A stretch of DNA of 64,000 nt from Longimicrobiales bacterium. GTDB taxonomy: Bacteria; Gemmatimonadota; Gemmatimonadetes; Longimicrobiales; Gaopeijiaceae. Below the pieces are notes generated by a model. The model saw only the letters and a program-made list of their open reading frames with translations. It was not told where the DNA came from and searched no databases. The DNA lies in NCBI GenBank assembly GCA_951813395.1, contig OX638356.1, forward strand, positions 599,340 through 663,339. The letters are read 5' to 3'. The translations under genes were made by a program, and so were the position numbers. Shown in pieces: positions 49,147 through 57,495 of the stretch (positions are counted from its first letter, which is position 1; the number at the start of each line of letters is the position of its first letter).

Positions 49147-50331
49147 ATGTCACCCACCAGACGACAGTTTCTCGGCGGGGCGGCGGCCGCAACGGGCGCG
49201 CTCGCGCTTTGGCGGTGTACCGTTCCCGAGCCACAGGGGCTTCGCATCCTCATCCTCGGGGGCACGGGCTTCCTGGGCCCGCACATGGTCCGGTACGCGC
49301 AGATGCGCGGCCACACCGTGACCCTGTTCAACCGCGGACGCACCAACACGCACCTGTTCCCCGACGTGGAGAAGCTCGTCGGGGACCGGGACGGCCAGTT
49401 GGGCGCGCTGGAGGGCAGGACCTGGGACGTCGTGCTGGACAACTCGGGGTACGTTCCGCGTCACGTGCGCGACTCGGCGCAGCTCCTGAAGGACGCCACC
49501 GACCACTACCTGTTCACCTCCACGGCCGGGGTCTACGCCAGCTGGTACGGTCCGGACGGGGGAATGAAGGCGGCGCCGGGCGAGCCCGATTGGCCCGAGG
49601 GTGGCACCACCGAGGACGATCCGACAGTGGTGCTCCCGGAGCCCGAATCGGAGGATGTGGGCCGGTGGTACGGCCATCTCAAGGTCCTCTGTGAGGATGC
49701 CGTGCGCGAGGCGTACGGCGACGACCGCTGCGTGATCACGCGCCCCGGCCTGATCGTGGGGCCGGAGGACACCACCGACCGCTTCACCTACTACCCCGTG
49801 CGCATCGACCGCGGCGGCGAGGTCATCGCCTTTGGCGCCCCGGACGACCCGGTCCAGCATATCGACGCGCGCGACCTCGCGGGCTGGTCCATCCGCCTGT
49901 GCGAGGAGCGCGTCAGCGGCACCTACAACGCGGTCGCCCCGCTGGGCGGCATGCGCATGGGCGACTTTCTGGAGGGGATGCGTTCGGCCATCGATACGCC
50001 GGTGAGCTTCACCTGGGTGCCGGGCGCGTTCCTGGCCGAACAGGGGGTCCCCGAGTTCTCCTTGCCGCCGTGGACGAACCAGGACGGCCCCTTCGCCGGC
50101 GCGACCAGCTTCCGGGCCGACAGGGCTTTCGCTGCCGGACTGACCTCGCGGCCGCTGGCCGAGACCACGATCGACACGCTCGAGTGGTGGAAGTCGCTGC
50201 CGCAGGAACGCAGGGAGGGGATGAGGGCGGGCCTGCGGGGCGGCGACCTGGAATTCGGTCCCGCGTCGATGGATGCGCAGATGGAGCGGGAAGCGCAGAT
50301 CCTCGCGGCGTGGAAGGCCGCGCAGGGGTGA
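49147..50331 (+). CDS. Tat-exported NAD-dependent epimerase/dehydratase
   Basis: Extended short-chain dehydrogenase-type protein of 394 residues. The N-terminus has a twin-arginine signal (TRRQFLGGAAAATGAL), so it is exported folded, probably with its cofactor. The Rossmann motif is ILGGTGFLGPHMVRYA; TSTAGVYASWY and a later WYGHLKVLCE suggest the YxxxK-type site as H-L-K, altered from the usual Tyr. Of two ATGs, 49147 lies 9 nt after GGAGG and is preferred to 49141. Substrate unknown; an isoflavone-reductase or nucleotide-sugar epimerase-like role is a guess. Confidence 0.82.
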   Translation: MSPTRRQFLGGAAAATGALALWRCTVPEPQGLRILILGGTGFLGPHMVRYAQMRGHTVTLFNRGRTNTHLFPDVEKLVGDRDGQLGALEGRTWDVVLDNSGYVPRHVRDSAQLLKDATDHYLFTSTAGVYASWYGPDGGMKAAPGEPDWPEGGTTEDDPTVVLPEPESEDVGRWYGHLKVLCEDAVREAYGDDRCVITRPGLIVGPEDTTDRFTYYPVRIDRGGEVIAFGAPDDPVQHIDARDLAGWSIRLCEERVSGTYNAVAPLGGMRMGDFLEGMRSAIDTPVSFTWVPGAFLAEQGVPEFSLPPWTNQDGPFAGATSFRADRAFAAGLTSRPLAETTIDTLEWWKSLPQERREGMRAGLRGGDLEFGPASMDAQMEREAQILAAWKAAQG

Positions 50332-51456
50332 TCAGGAGCCGATCAGCTCGTAGACCACCACGCTCTCGACATCCGGCAGCCAGACGCGGCCCTCGTCGTC
50401 GCCGAACAGGATGCCGAAGAGCGGAAGCGGCTTGTCCGGCTCGACCTGGTATCTGGCCAGTCCCCGCTGGATCAGGTCCTCGATCGCCTCTTCGGTTTGG
50501 AGTTGCGGGTTGATCGCCGGCAGCGTCATGCGCAGGTCCGCCTCGAAGGTCCTCCAGTGTTCCTCAGTGGGGTAGACCCACTCGGGTTGCCACCGAGTGA
50601 TCTGGCTGACCGCCCCATCCGACTCGCGCCAGATGAGTTCCGGCGTGTCGGAGCGGCCATGCACGAATCGTCCCCCGGCCGCGCCCACGGTTCCCCAGTA
50701 GGAGAAGGGGTTCTGTGCCTCGTCGTCCGGTGGCACAAACGGCACCCAGTCGTAGGACCCGACCGTGTCGGGAACCAGCATGTCGAGATCCAGGCGGACC
50801 AGGTAGCCGGGAAGCCAATCGTCGGGAAAGCCGCGTCGATAGGACGCCGACGACATGAGCAACCGCCCGGACGCGTCGATTCCGCGTGCGCTCAGACCCA
50901 GCGCGAGCTCCCTGTTCTCCTCGAGACTGACGGTCCTGGCAACGACGCCATCGGCGAACAGCGTGAATCGCGCGTTCCAGTTGTCGTCGACCAGCAGGCT
51001 GTCCGCCCCGACCGCGAACATGCGTGCCACGAACCCCACTTCTGACGGACCCTGCCCGGATCCGGCGAGCAACTCGTGGCTGCCGCCGTCCGGGCTGAGA
51101 ACCACGATCTCCGCATTTGCGGCATCGAAGATTGCCCCGCCCCCGTCGGGGAACAGCGCACCGTGGCGGATGTTCCCGAACAGGTAGTCTCCGGGATTGG
51201 ACCCGTGCCTGTAGACCGGCTCGGCAGACAGGGCGAACGGCGCTTCGTGTTGCGGGGCGCCGGCGTACTCGACGAGCCGGACGCCCGCGCTGTCCCGCAC
51301 GACGGGCCCGCCAGCAGCCCCCGTTTCGCCGTCGCAGGCGGCCACCGTCATCGCGGCGATCATCATCGCACCCGTCGCGGCGACAACTGTCGGGCCCCCT
51401 TCCCGCAAGTGGCATCCGCCCGCCACGGCGGCCCGCGCTGAAACACGAAAACGCAC
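50332..51456 (-). CDS. 6-bladed beta-propeller lipoprotein
   Basis: Exported protein of 374 residues. GTG 51456 (AGAGG about 8 nt upstream) gives a long n-region and hydrophobic segment ending in the lipobox VAAC. Repeats such as GGGAIFDAANAEIVVLSPDG and ADSLLVDDNWNARFTLFADG fit 6-bladed beta-propeller blades and resemble the gene at the left window edge. It abuts the epimerase gene tail to tail without a gap. No ligand can be named. Confidence 0.8.
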   Translation of the reverse strand: MRFRVSARAAVAGGCHLREGGPTVVAATGAMMIAAMTVAACDGETGAAGGPVVRDSAGVRLVEYAGAPQHEAPFALSAEPVYRHGSNPGDYLFGNIRHGALFPDGGGAIFDAANAEIVVLSPDGGSHELLAGSGQGPSEVGFVARMFAVGADSLLVDDNWNARFTLFADGVVARTVSLEENRELALGLSARGIDASGRLLMSSASYRRGFPDDWLPGYLVRLDLDMLVPDTVGSYDWVPFVPPDDEAQNPFSYWGTVGAAGGRFVHGRSDTPELIWRESDGAVSQITRWQPEWVYPTEEHWRTFEADLRMTLPAINPQLQTEEAIEDLIQRGLARYQVEPDKPLPLFGILFGDDEGRVWLPDVESVVVYELIGS

Positions 51457-51522
51457 TGTCAACCCTCTGCAAGTACTCGTTCGGAGTGATCGGGCAGCAT
51501 CACCCGCGATCTTCGGCAACCG

Positions 51523-51550
51523 TTCCGAACGACGGCTCATCCATTAAAAT
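51523..51550 (+). promoter_or_regulatory. predicted promoter of the bat operon
   Basis: TTCCGA (51523-51528) and TAAAAT (51545-51550, five of six consensus bases) with 16 nt between, about 70 nt before the moxR ATG. The -35 is weak. Confidence 0.4.
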
Positions 51551-51553
51551 TGT

Positions 51554-51568
51554 CTGCGGAAACCGCAG
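51554..51568 (+). other. hairpin in the bat operon leader
   Basis: CTGCGG-AAA-CCGCAG, a perfect 6-bp stem with a 3-nt loop, near the predicted transcript start. It could stabilise the mRNA 5' end. Confidence 0.4.
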
Positions 51569-51622
51569 GAGACACTCAGGTCCCCAGCGTACGCGAACCA
51601 GGAACCTCGACACAAGGGCGGC

Positions 51623-52612
51623 ATGAACCGCGACATCGAAGTCATTCAGGCGAAGATCCAGGAAGCGAGCGGCTTTGTAGACCGGCTGCTCGACGAAGTG
51701 GGCCGTGTAATTGTCGGACAGAAGACGATGGTCGAACGGTTGCTCGTCGGGCTGCTGTCGGACGGGCACGTGCTCATGGAGGGTGTGCCCGGTCTTGCGA
51801 AGACGCTCACCGTGCGGACGCTGGCCGATGCGATCGAGACGTCGTTTCAGCGCATCCAGTTCACCCCGGATCTGCTGCCCGCGGACCTGATCGGGACCCT
51901 CATCTACGACCCGCAGAAGACCGAGTTCAGGACCAGGAAGGGACCGATCTTCGCGAACGTGATCCTGGCCGACGAGATCAACCGCTCGCCCGCCAAGGTC
52001 CAGTCGGCGCTGCTGGAGGCCATGCAGGAGCACACGGTGACGATCGGCGAGAACACCTTCCCGCTGCCGTCGCCCTTCCTGGTGCTCGCGACGCAGAACC
52101 CGATCGACCAGGAGGGGACCTACCCGCTGCCCGAGGCGCAGGTGGACCGCTTCATGCTCAAGCTGTCGGTGGGCTATCCGGAACGCGACGAGGAGCTCGA
52201 AATCATGCGCCGGATGGGCACGGGACCCATGCCCGAGGCCCGTCCCGTCGTGACGCCGGAGGATATCCTGCAGGCGCGCCGGGCGGCCGAGACGATTTAT
52301 ATGGACAGCCAGGTCGAGCGCTATATCGTCGAGCTTGTTTTCGCAACACGGGAACCCACGCAGTGTGGCCTGCGGGAGCTGGACCCGCTCATCGCTTTCG
52401 GGGGATCGCCCAGGGCCACGATCTGCCTCGCGAAGACGTCGCGCGCGCACGCGTTTCTGCGGCATCGGGGCTACGTGACGCCCGAGGATGTGCGCTCGGT
52501 GGCGATGGACGTGCTGCGGCACCGGATCATCCTGACGTACGAGGCGGAGGCGGAGGAGGTGACCACCGAGGATGTGGTGACGCGGGTGCTGGACACGATC
52601 GAGGTCCCTTAG
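51623..52612 (+). CDS. moxR: MoxR family AAA+ ATPase
   Basis: AAA+ chaperone-like ATPase of 329 residues. Walker A is GVPGLAKT, Walker B ILADEINR, sensor 1 region LATQNPIDQEGTYPLPEAQVDRF split over two motifs, then the C-terminal lid domain. First gene of the bat operon, where it is thought to act on the VWA-domain proteins encoded downstream. ATG 51623. Very strongly conserved. Confidence 0.95.
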   Translation: MNRDIEVIQAKIQEASGFVDRLLDEVGRVIVGQKTMVERLLVGLLSDGHVLMEGVPGLAKTLTVRTLADAIETSFQRIQFTPDLLPADLIGTLIYDPQKTEFRTRKGPIFANVILADEINRSPAKVQSALLEAMQEHTVTIGENTFPLPSPFLVLATQNPIDQEGTYPLPEAQVDRFMLKLSVGYPERDEELEIMRRMGTGPMPEARPVVTPEDILQARRAAETIYMDSQVERYIVELVFATREPTQCGLRELDPLIAFGGSPRATICLAKTSRAHAFLRHRGYVTPEDVRSVAMDVLRHRIILTYEAEAEEVTTEDVVTRVLDTIEVP

Positions 52613-52631
52613 CGGCCATGGACTGCCGGGC

Positions 52632-53510
52632 ATGATTCCCCGCGAGATCCTCAGGCAGGTCAGGCTGCTCGAGATCACGACGCGCGGCCTCGTGAACGAG
52701 GTGTTTTCGGGCGAGTACCACTCCGTCTTCAAGGGGCGGGGGATGAGCTTCTCCGAGGTGCGCGAGTACAGGTACGGCGACGATATTCGCGGGATCGACT
52801 GGAACGTGACGGCGCGGACCGGTTCGCCGCACGTCAAGGTTTTCGAGGAGGAGCGCGAGCTGACGCTGATGCTGGTGGTGGACGTGAGCGCTTCGGCGCA
52901 TTTCGGGACCAGGGCGCGGATGAAGTCGGAGCTTGCGGCCGAGCTGTGCGGGGTGCTGGCGTTCAGCGCGATCAAGAACAACGACAAGGTCGGGCTGATC
53001 CTCTTTTCCGACCGGATCGAGCGGTTCGTGCCGCCGCGCAAGGGACGCCGGCATGCCCTGCGCGTGCTGCGCGAGCTGCTCTACCATCCGGCGGAGGGGA
53101 CGGGGACCGACATCGCCGGTGCGCTGGAGTACCTGGCGCGCGTGACGCGGCGGCGGGCGGTCGCGTTTCTCGTGTCTGATTTTCTGGCGGAGGGCTATGA
53201 GCGGGCGCTGTCGGTGGCGGCGCGTCGGCACGACCTGGTCGCCGTCAGGGTGGGCGATGCGCGGGAAGCGGCGGTTCCGCCGATGGGCTTCGTCGAGTTC
53301 GAGGACCCCGAGACGGGCCGGCGGGTTGTGGTCAACACGTCGGGGCGGGGGTTCCGGGAACGCTTCGGCGAGGGGCGGGCGGCGGCGCGGGCGCGGGTGG
53401 ACGAGCTGTTTCGGCGCAGCAAGGTGGACTCGATCGACGTGACGACCGGGGTGCCGTACGAGCGGGCGCTGCGGCGGTTCTTCGAGGAGCGGGGGCGGAG
53501 GGTCCGGTGA
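52632..53510 (+). CDS. DUF58 domain protein
   Basis: Protein of 292 residues with the DUF58 core motif GEYHSVFKGRGMSFSEVREY and YGDDIRGIDWNVTAR, followed by a VWA-like fold with a MIDAS-like DVSASAHFGT. Usually encoded next to MoxR, as here (19 bp after it). ATG 52632; its stop overlaps the next GTG. Probably cytosolic, a partner or substrate of MoxR. Confidence 0.93.
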   Translation: MIPREILRQVRLLEITTRGLVNEVFSGEYHSVFKGRGMSFSEVREYRYGDDIRGIDWNVTARTGSPHVKVFEEERELTLMLVVDVSASAHFGTRARMKSELAAELCGVLAFSAIKNNDKVGLILFSDRIERFVPPRKGRRHALRVLRELLYHPAEGTGTDIAGALEYLARVTRRRAVAFLVSDFLAEGYERALSVAARRHDLVAVRVGDAREAAVPPMGFVEFEDPETGRRVVVNTSGRGFRERFGEGRAAARARVDELFRRSKVDSIDVTTGVPYERALRRFFEERGRRVR

Positions 53511-54547
53511 GGGGGGCGGGCTTGTGGGTGGGCGCGGTTGTGGTGGTGGGCGCGCAGGTGGTGGTTGGGCAGACCGGGGAAGCGCAGGGCCCGCGGGTGG
53601 TGATGGAGGTGGACACGACGGCGATCCACGTGGGAGACCGGGTTTCGGTCCGCCTCTCGGTCGTTCATCCGGGCGACTGGACCGTGGTTTGGCCGGATTC
53701 GGTGCATGTCGCGCCGTTCGAGGTCCTGGACTACATGGTAGCGGAGCCGGAGTCGCTGCCGGGGGGCGGCGGTACGCGTGCCGCCGCTACGCTCACCTTG
53801 ACCAGCTTCGAGCTGGGCGAGCTGGAGATTCCGCCGATCGACATCGCCGTGGCCGACGCGGGTGGCACGGTTCAGGTGCTGTCCACCGATCCCTTCCGCA
53901 TCGGGGTGGAGAGCGTCGGCCTGGACGATTCCGGCGACATCCGGGAAATCAGGGGGCCGATGTCGATTGCGCGGAACTGGTGGGCGCTGACGCCGTGGCT
54001 GCTCCTCGCGGCGGCCGTGGGCGCGGGGGCGGTGTACGTGCGTCGCCGCGCGCGGACGCGTCCCGTGGCCGAAGTCACGAAGCCGAGGGCGCCGCCGCGC
54101 CCCTTCCACCTGGTGGCGCTGGAGGCGCTGGACGAACTGGAGAGGTCGTCGTGGCTGGAACGCGGACAGGTGAAGCGCTGGCACGTGCGTGTCTCGGAGA
54201 TCATCCGCTCCTACGTGGAGGGGCAGCTCGAGGTCCCCGCGCTTGAGATGACCACGGGGGAGGTGGTGGCGGGGCTGCGGGGCGCGGCGCTCGGCGGGAG
54301 CGTCACGGAGGCGTTCCACGCGTTCCTTGCCCGTTGCGACCTGGTGAAGTTCGCGAAGCTGCGTCCCGGTGCGGACGAGTCGCGGGAGTTGCTGGGCGTG
54401 GCGCGCTCCCTCGTGCGGATGACGAGCGGGACGGGGGCGGGCGGGGGCGGTGCAGACGGGGCCGGTGGGGACTCGGCGGAGGTGGGCAACGGCGCGGTGG
54501 CGGAGACAGGCGGCGCCTCGGGGGCCCGGAAGGGAGAGCCCGAGTGA
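53507..54547 (+). CDS. DUF4381/BatD-like membrane protein
   Basis: Protein of 346 residues: signal peptide, periplasmic beta domain (VHVGDRVSVRLSVVHPGDWTV-like), one transmembrane segment near residue 160-180 (ALTPWLLLAAAVGAGAVYV), then a cytosolic helical part and a Gly/Ala-rich tail. Typical of the DUF4381-like or short BatD-like member between DUF58 and batA. GTG start and stop overlap neighbours on both sides. Confidence 0.75.
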   Translation: MRGAGLWVGAVVVVGAQVVVGQTGEAQGPRVVMEVDTTAIHVGDRVSVRLSVVHPGDWTVVWPDSVHVAPFEVLDYMVAEPESLPGGGGTRAAATLTLTSFELGELEIPPIDIAVADAGGTVQVLSTDPFRIGVESVGLDDSGDIREIRGPMSIARNWWALTPWLLLAAAVGAGAVYVRRRARTRPVAEVTKPRAPPRPFHLVALEALDELERSSWLERGQVKRWHVRVSEIIRSYVEGQLEVPALEMTTGEVVAGLRGAALGGSVTEAFHAFLARCDLVKFAKLRPGADESRELLGVARSLVRMTSGTGAGGGGADGAGGDSAEVGNGAVAETGGASGARKGEPE

Positions 54548-55536
54548 TCTTCCGCTTCGAGGACCCCTGGATGCTGCTCCTGCTGGGCGTCGTTCCGTTG
54601 CTGGGCTGGTGGTACGCGTCGCGCGGAAGGACGCGGCGAGGGTCCCTGACGTATTCCGATGTGGCCGGGCTCCTGCGTGCGGACGGTAGCGAGGGTCGGT
54701 GGCTGCAGCACCTTCCGGCAGTGCTGCGCGGATTGGCGCTGGTCTGCCTCATCGTCGCATTCGCGCGCCCGCAGACCGGGGTCACAGGTGAGAATGTCGT
54801 GTCGGAGGGAATCGACATCGTGCTGGCGCTCGATGTCTCCAGCTCCATGCTCGCCGAGGACCTGGCGCCGAATCGGCTGGAGGCGGCCAAGGCCGTGGCG
54901 GCGGACTTCGCGGCAGGCCGCGTCAACGACCGTATCGGGCTTGTGATCTTCGCCGGGAAGGCGTTCACGCAGGCGCCCCTCACGCTGGATCATTCCGTCG
55001 TGGCGTCGCTGCTGGCCGAACTCGAGGTCGGGATGATCGAGGACGGCACCGCCGTCGGCATGGGGCTGGCCACGGCGGTCAAGCGGCTGCAGGCGAGCGA
55101 GGCCGCGTCGAAGGTCGTGGTCCTGCTGACCGACGGGCGCAACAACCGGGGCGAGATCGATCCGGTCACGGCGGCTCAGGCAGCGCAGGCGCTGGGTGTG
55201 CGCGTCTATACAATAGGAGCGGGTGCACGCGGAATGGCCCGGGTGCCCGTGCCCGACCGCTTCGGAGGCACGCGCTACGTAACGACCCGGGTCGATGTGG
55301 ACGAACCGGCCCTGAGAGCGACCGCGGAAACCACCGGAGGGCGGTACTACCGGGCGACCGACCGCGAGAGCCTGGAGGCCATCTACGAGGAAATCGACCA
55401 ACTGGAAACAACGGAGATGCTTGTCGAGAACTTCACGAGCTACGGTGAACGCTTCACCTGGCCGCTGATCCTGGGGATGATGCTTCTGCTGGCCGAGATC
55501 GTCCTGGGGCGCACCTGGCTGAGGACGCTTCCCTGA
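54544..55536 (+). CDS. batA: VWA domain membrane protein BatA
   Basis: Protein of 330 residues: N-terminal transmembrane segments (LLLLGVVPLLGWWYASRG and LRGLALVCLIVAFARP), a von Willebrand A domain with MIDAS motif DVSSSM and LLTDGRNNRG, and a C-terminal membrane anchor. GTG 54544 overlaps the previous stop. BatA/BatB proteins sit in the inner membrane with the VWA domain in the periplasm and are linked to oxidative and envelope stress. Confidence 0.92.
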   Translation: MIFRFEDPWMLLLLGVVPLLGWWYASRGRTRRGSLTYSDVAGLLRADGSEGRWLQHLPAVLRGLALVCLIVAFARPQTGVTGENVVSEGIDIVLALDVSSSMLAEDLAPNRLEAAKAVAADFAAGRVNDRIGLVIFAGKAFTQAPLTLDHSVVASLLAELEVGMIEDGTAVGMGLATAVKRLQASEAASKVVVLLTDGRNNRGEIDPVTAAQAAQALGVRVYTIGAGARGMARVPVPDRFGGTRYVTTRVDVDEPALRATAETTGGRYYRATDRESLEAIYEEIDQLETTEMLVENFTSYGERFTWPLILGMMLLLAEIVLGRTWLRTLP

Positions 55537-56564
55537 TGTTCCGCTTCGGCGCCGCTGCTGCCCTGTGGGGACTGGTCCTCGTGCCCCTTCTGGCCGCGCT
55601 GTACTGGTATGCCGGTCGTCGCAGCCGGGTCATGATGGACCGATTCGGGGAACTCGACCTCGTGCGGCGCCTGAGGGCCACGGTGAGCGTCACCGGCGTC
55701 CGCTGGAAGGGTGCCCTCGTGATCGCGGCGGTCGCGGCTCTCGTACTCGCGGTGGCCCGCCCCCAGTTCGGCACTCGCGTGGAGACGCTGCGAAGACAGG
55801 GCCAGGACGTCATGGTGGCCCTCGATGTCTCGCGTTCGATGTACGCGGGGGACGTTGCGCCCAGCCGCCTGGAGCGCGCCAAGATCGAGATCGGAAGGAT
55901 CATCCAGCGCCTGGACGGCGACCGGATCGGACTGGTGGCGTTCGCGGGAGACGCCTTCGTGCAGAGTCCGCTCACGGCCGACTATGGCGCGGCCATGATG
56001 TTCCTCAGCGCGATGGATCCGAATCTGATGTCCACGCAGGGCACCGATCTCGCCCGGGCCATCACGGTGTCGATCGAGGCCCTGGAGGAGACGCCGCCCG
56101 AGAACCGGATCATCGTCATCGTCACCGACGGGGAGGACCACGAGGGCGGGCTCGCGGAGGCCATTGCGGCGGCGGCCGACACGCGCACGACGGTCCACAC
56201 CGTGGGGGTCGGGTCGCCGGAAGGGGTGCCTCTTCCCGACGTGGACGGGGTGGAGGCCCGGGGCCGGTTCCGCCGCGACGATCAGGGCAACGTGATTACC
56301 ACGCGCCTGAACGAGACCGCGCTCCAGGACATCGCCATGCAGACGGGTGGCGACTACCACCGCGTGGGGCAGGGTGCGGGAGGCCTGGGCAGGCTCCTGG
56401 AGAGGATCGAGGACGGCGGCCGGGAGGTAGAAGCACGTGAGGTCACGCAATTCGAGGAGCAGTTCCAGATCTTTCTGGGGGCGGCGTTGCTTCTGCTCGT
56501 GGCGGAGGTCATCGTGCCGGGAAGGCGAAGGCGTCGGACCGCAGGACCGGAGGAGGCAACGTGA
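55536..56564 (+). CDS. batB: VWA domain membrane protein BatB
   Basis: Paralogue of BatA, 342 residues, same layout: two N-terminal transmembrane helices, VWA domain with MIDAS DVSRSM and IVTDGEDHEGG, C-terminal helix (FLGAALLLLVAEVIVPG). ATG overlaps the batA stop (TGATG). Confidence 0.92.
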   Translation: MFRFGAAAALWGLVLVPLLAALYWYAGRRSRVMMDRFGELDLVRRLRATVSVTGVRWKGALVIAAVAALVLAVARPQFGTRVETLRRQGQDVMVALDVSRSMYAGDVAPSRLERAKIEIGRIIQRLDGDRIGLVAFAGDAFVQSPLTADYGAAMMFLSAMDPNLMSTQGTDLARAITVSIEALEETPPENRIIVIVTDGEDHEGGLAEAIAAAADTRTTVHTVGVGSPEGVPLPDVDGVEARGRFRRDDQGNVITTRLNETALQDIAMQTGGDYHRVGQGAGGLGRLLERIEDGGREVEAREVTQFEEQFQIFLGAALLLLVAEVIVPGRRRRRTAGPEEAT

Positions 56565-57400
56565 GATCTCGTCACTCGCGTACGGCAGGTGGGGCCGGAG
56601 GTCTGCCGCGAGGCACCGCCCACGTCGTTCTCTGGATGGTGGTCGCAACGGCGGCCGTGACGACCGCCGAGCCGGTCCGGGGCCAGGAGGGTCGCCGTGA
56701 AGTCGAGGCCGGGAACCGGCTCTACGAGGAAGGACGCTTCCAGGAGGCGCACGCCCGCTATCTGGAGGCGCTGGAAAGGGTGCCGGGGTTGCCGGTCGCG
56801 CGCTTCAACGAGGGCAGCGCGCTGTACCGGAGCCAGGAGTTCCAGCGGGCGATGGAGGCCTTCCTCGAGGCGGCCGAGGGAGCGGACCCGGAGTGGCAGG
56901 CAGACGCCCTGTACAACCTTGGAAACGCGTTGATCCGGCAGCAGCAGCCTGGACCGGCGGCCGAAGCCTACAAGCAGGCGTTGCGTCTGGATCCCGGAGA
57001 CCAGGACGCGAAGCACAACCTGGAGCTTGCGTTGCAGCAGCTCGAGCAACAGCAGCAGCAACAGGGTGGCGAAGGCCAGGAGGGCGACGAGCAGAACCAG
57101 GACGGGCAGCAGCAGGGGGAGAACCAGCCGCAGCCACAGGGCAACCAGGAGGGCGAACAGGAGAATGACCCCTCACAGGGGGAAGACGGGCAGCCGCCGC
57201 CCCAGCCGCAGGATGCTCAGGGTGACGGTGAAGCACCGCAGCAGGACCAGCAGGAAGGGGAGGGGCAATCTGACATGCCTCCGCCCCAGATGACGCCCGA
57301 GCAGGCCGAACGATTGCTGCAGGCGATCACCGAGGACCCGGGGGAAGTGAATCGAAAGGCGGCGCAGGCCCGGGGTCGGCGGCCCAGGAGGGACTGGTGA
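56561..57400 (+). CDS. batC: BatC-like TPR protein with Gln-rich tail
   Basis: Protein of 279 residues: signal peptide, TPR repeats at about 45-150 (AGNRLYEEGRFQEAHARYLE, ALYNLGNALIRQQQPGPAAE), then a strongly biased Gln/Gly/Glu/Pro segment (about 155-245), and a short conserved C-terminus (MTPEQAERLLQAI). The last motif occurs in BatC proteins. GTG start overlaps batB. The biased region may be a disordered linker in the periplasm. Confidence 0.88.
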   Translation: MRSRHSRTAGGAGGLPRGTAHVVLWMVVATAAVTTAEPVRGQEGRREVEAGNRLYEEGRFQEAHARYLEALERVPGLPVARFNEGSALYRSQEFQRAMEAFLEAAEGADPEWQADALYNLGNALIRQQQPGPAAEAYKQALRLDPGDQDAKHNLELALQQLEQQQQQQGGEGQEGDEQNQDGQQQGENQPQPQGNQEGEQENDPSQGEDGQPPPQPQDAQGDGEAPQQDQQEGEGQSDMPPPQMTPEQAERLLQAITEDPGEVNRKAAQARGRRPRRDW

Positions 57401-57401
57401 C

Positions 57402-57494
57402 ATGAAGGTCAAGCTGATGAATCCCGCGTCCGGCGTGTCGCGAGGGCAGCCGTTCACGGTCACGGTCGTTTCCGCAGGCGAGGAGGTGTGGTAG
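57402..57494 (+). CDS. possible 30-residue ORF between batC and batD
   Basis: ATG 57402 to TAG 57494 encodes about 30 residues beginning MKVKLMNPASG. AGGAGG lies 9 nt upstream. It starts 1 bp after the batC stop and ends 1 bp before the batD start codon, so it fills the only gap of the operon exactly. It has no family I recognise and could simply be the batD leader. Confidence 0.3.
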   Translation: MKVKLMNPASGVSRGQPFTVTVVSAGEEVW

Positions 57495-57495
57495 G

